From: Photobacterium lipolyticum
GTDB lineage: Bacteria > Pseudomonadota > Gammaproteobacteria > Enterobacterales > Vibrionaceae
Direction of reading: 5' to 3'
DNA: 64,000 bases
NCBI RefSeq assembly: GCF_003026475.1
Contig: NZ_PYMC01000003.1
Location: 186,001 to 250,000 of the forward strand
In this document: positions 62,161 through 64,000 of the stretch, one piece after another
How the letters are laid out: every line of letters begins with the position of its first letter
Numbering within the stretch: position 1 is the stretch's first letter
The notes under the pieces: generated by a model
The model's input: only the letters and a program-made list of their open reading frames with translations
What the model was told of the DNA's origin: nothing
Databases searched by the model: none
Program-made: the position numbers and the translations under genes

Positions 62161-63567
62161 TTATAAGATGCCTTGCCATAACATGCCAACCGCGAGACAG
62201 GCTGCAACAGTTAACAGACTGGCTGCGGCTTTTTCTTTGCCGACAAAAATCTTAACGCCTTGCTCACGCTTCGCCTTGCTGTAGAAGTACAACCCAGGCA
62301 GGTAGAGTAGCGCTGAGAGCAGAAGATAGTTGAGGCCTGAGGCATAAAGTAGCCATAATCCATAAAGGCTGGCGCAGCTGCCGATAAACAGCAGCGAACC
62401 GCGGTTATTCGTTTCAATGGCCAGACGTAGGGTGTAAGCACCAACCAAGAAGTAGGGAACCAATATCATTTCTGAGGCGACAGCGAGAAGTGTGTCGTAG
62501 GTTCCGCCAGCAAACATAACAAAAAACAGTGAAACCTGAATACAGCAGCTGGTCAGCAAAAGGGCTTTTACCGGACTACCTGCTTCATTCTGTCGTGTGT
62601 AGCTTTTCGGGAACATGTTGTCTTTAGCTGCTAAGTAGGGAGCCTCTGAAGCCAGTACGGTCCAACTGAGAAAAGCACCACAAACAGAGATCAACAAGCC
62701 ACAACCGATAATGATCCCTCCCCAAGGGCCCAGTATGTGGGTTAGTACCTGAGCCATGGAAGGGTTCTGGTAGGTTGCAAGCTCTTCAGTGCTAATCACC
62801 CCCATAGAGAGTAGCGTTACCAGTACATAAATAGAGAGCGCAGTTAACAGCCCAAGAATGGTTGCACGGCCAATGTCTTTACGGTGCCTTGCGCGGCTGG
62901 AAACTACTACAGCCCCTTCTATACCAATGAACACCCACACGGTGATCAGCATGGTACTTTTGACTTGCGACAGTAAACTGTGTTGTTCACCAAAGTGGAG
63001 GCCGGTGAAATCCCACACGAAGGTGTCCCACTTAAATGCGATTAACGCACATAAGATGAACATGATCAAAGGGATAAGTTTGGCTATAGTTGTAACCATA
63101 TTGATCACAGCGGCTGTTTGTACACCACGTAACACTAATGCGTGTACCAACCATAATAAAACTGAAGAGCCGGCAACAGCAAGCCAGGTATTTCCTTCGC
63201 CGAATAACACCATATCAGGTTGGTCGAAAAACATACCTAGCGTGCTGAAAACAATGACTAGATAAGAAACATTGGCCAGCATAGCGCTGAGCCAGTACCC
63301 CCAGGCAGAGCAAAAACCGATAAAATCCCCAAACCCAGCTTGCGCATAGCCAAAGACACCACTTTCAATTTCGGGTTTTAGTTGCGAGAGGTGTTGAAAG
63401 GCCAGGGCGAGAAAGATCATTCCGAGACCCGTGATACCCCAGCCAATCATTACAGCTGCAGGACTGGCGACGGCCGCCATATTCTGTGGAAGACTAAAGA
63501 CTCCAGCGCCGATCATTGAGCCAATTACCAGTGCGGTCATCGCACCTAATCCAAGCTTATTATCCAA
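62161..63567 (-). CDS. Basic amino-acid antiporter, ArcD/YdgI type (APC superfamily)
   Basis: A 468-aa inner-membrane antiporter with about 12 helices, very close to E. coli YdgI over its length (GSMIGAGVFSLPQNMAAVASPAA as two motifs, GFCSAWGYWLSA, IGIEGAVVVSSRAR). The family exchanges arginine for ornithine or related basic amino acids. TTG at 63567 gives MDNKLGLGAMTAL, aligning with the YdgI start; another TTG lies four codons upstream, and no good ribosome-binding site is visible for either. No arc genes are in the window. Confidence 0.85.
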   Translation of the reverse strand: MDNKLGLGAMTALVIGSMIGAGVFSLPQNMAAVASPAAVMIGWGITGLGMIFLALAFQHLSQLKPEIESGVFGYAQAGFGDFIGFCSAWGYWLSAMLANVSYLVIVFSTLGMFFDQPDMVLFGEGNTWLAVAGSSVLLWLVHALVLRGVQTAAVINMVTTIAKLIPLIMFILCALIAFKWDTFVWDFTGLHFGEQHSLLSQVKSTMLITVWVFIGIEGAVVVSSRARHRKDIGRATILGLLTALSIYVLVTLLSMGVISTEELATYQNPSMAQVLTHILGPWGGIIIGCGLLISVCGAFLSWTVLASEAPYLAAKDNMFPKSYTRQNEAGSPVKALLLTSCCIQVSLFFVMFAGGTYDTLLAVASEMILVPYFLVGAYTLRLAIETNNRGSLLFIGSCASLYGLWLLYASGLNYLLLSALLYLPGLYFYSKAKREQGVKIFVGKEKAAASLLTVAACLAVGMLWQGIL

Positions 63568-63749
63568 AATAAAAACCAAGTTTTAAAAACTAGAGGCTGG
63601 TAATAATAAGGCATTTTATGGTGCGTTTTCGCGTTATATCACGAATTGTGTGATGTCTATCGGCTCTATGATAGGTAATTCCGCTGATAATTGCTGTAGA
63701 TCAAGAAAGCCGACAGTGAATTGATTGCAAGGGGTTGGGTATATAGATA

Positions 63750-64000
63750 TTAGTGAAATGTCAGATTGCGGCTTGCTTCTCGGTTGATGACAAAAGCTAA
63801 TGACAGGCCTTGTTCTGCTGCCTGTCGAATAGATTCTGTCTCGAAATCCTCAATATCACCCGTTGCAATGACTGCACTGCAGTTCCCGGTAATAAGAGCT
63901 TTAGTCATTAGGACCTGATCGGTAAGTGATTTTTTATTATTTAAGACCAGTACTTTGTTTAGAGCAATACCGGCACTAATTAGTAGATTTTTATCGATAA
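63750..64000 (-). CDS. sulA: SulA-like SOS cell-division inhibitor, C-terminal part
   Basis: An 83-residue C-terminal part of a gene that runs off the right edge, ending TAA at 63750-63752. It reads LISAGIALNKVLVLNN..., then a short TKALITGNCSAVIATGD stretch and EQGLSLAFVINRE. This is the pattern of SulA-type FtsZ inhibitors (G-x-P/A-L-x-K-V, R/K-A-L-x-T/G-x-N/C-S-x-V, and a final F-I/V-x-R-x). The start, the LexA box and any partner lie outside the window. Assignment is by motif pattern and moderate. Confidence 0.6.
   Translation of the reverse strand, partial: IDKNLLISAGIALNKVLVLNNKKSLTDQVLMTKALITGNCSAVIATGDIEDFETESIRQAAEQGLSLAFVINREASRNLTFH

Noticed and set aside
1-64000. CRISPR array or rRNA/tRNA genes
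   Set aside because: No regularly spaced direct repeats and no conserved rRNA or tRNA sequence were recognised on either strand.

Overview
The window looks like a chromosome segment of a marine gammaproteobacterium of the Vibrionaceae. Photobacterium or a close Vibrio relative fits best. This rests on gene content: a sigma-54-type hcp/vgrG type VI secretion cluster, a DnaJ-related protein, yajQ, selO, yjjI/yjjW, a YdgI-type antiporter, VCR-like attC sites and an ethanolamine (eut) microcompartment locus. Species-level assignment cannot be made from the sequence alone.

Region 1 (1-12558) is accessory DNA. It begins with two small unknown genes, a complete IS903-group insertion sequence (618-1670, with a perfect 9-bp target duplication) and an IS3-family remnant. 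Next comes a short run of integron-like gene cassettes, each followed by an attC-like palindrome: a DUF1643 protein, a membrane protein resembling putative abortive-infection proteins, and an OLD-family ATPase/TOPRIM protein. Then comes a visibly GC-richer, four-gene operon on the minus strand (5809-12393). Its genes overlap by 4 bp. Three encode tyrosine-recombinase-like proteins (749, 737 and 505 aa) and one a 204-aa accessory protein. The accessory DNA stops inside a pirin gene: the first 59 codons of pirin survive at 12557-12736 and the rest is missing. The window therefore appears to show the right-hand end of a genomic island inserted in pirin, with its left end outside the window.

Region 2 (12700-23054) is ordinary backbone: a DnaJ-related protein, a serine-type transporter (sdaC) with a long structured leader, yajQ, a Trp-type DAHP synthase (aroH), a PEP-utilizing-enzyme TIM-barrel protein, selO, a two-helix membrane protein of unknown function, and an S1-domain RNA-binding protein (cvfB-like).

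Region 3 (23241-33510) is an orphan type VI secretion module behind a near-consensus sigma-54 promoter: hcp, vgrG, a DUF4123 adaptor and a 1209-aa LysM-start putative effector. Three tandem secreted Sel1-like paralogues follow (probable immunity proteins, one frameshifted in a poly-A tract and one truncated), then a small membrane protein and an OmpA-like lipoprotein.

Region 4 (33533-42381) holds moeB/moeA (molybdopterin), divergent folE, a LysR regulator, the anaerobic glycyl-radical pair yjjI/yjjW with a candidate FNR box upstream, and a YcbB-type L,D-transpeptidase.

Region 5 (43852-59781) is a complete ethanolamine-utilization microcompartment operon in the order eutS-P-Q-T-D-M1-M2-N-E-J-G-A-B-C-L, then a PduS-like Fe-S/flavin oxidoreductase, a PduT-like tandem-BMC shell protein and an APC-family ethanolamine permease. 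It differs from the enterobacterial eut operon by lacking eutH, eutK and eutR, and by having two hexameric EutM-like shell proteins and a Pdu-type redox module. Ethanolamine enters by the permease and is split by EutBC inside the shell. The acetaldehyde goes to ethanol (EutG) or acetyl-CoA (EutE) and then acetyl phosphate (EutD). EutT and EutA maintain adenosylcobalamin on the lyase.

Region 6 (60170-64000) has glgC, a small unknown protein, a YdgI/ArcD-type amino-acid antiporter and the C-terminal end of a SulA-like division inhibitor running off the right edge. No rRNA, tRNA or CRISPR array was recognised.
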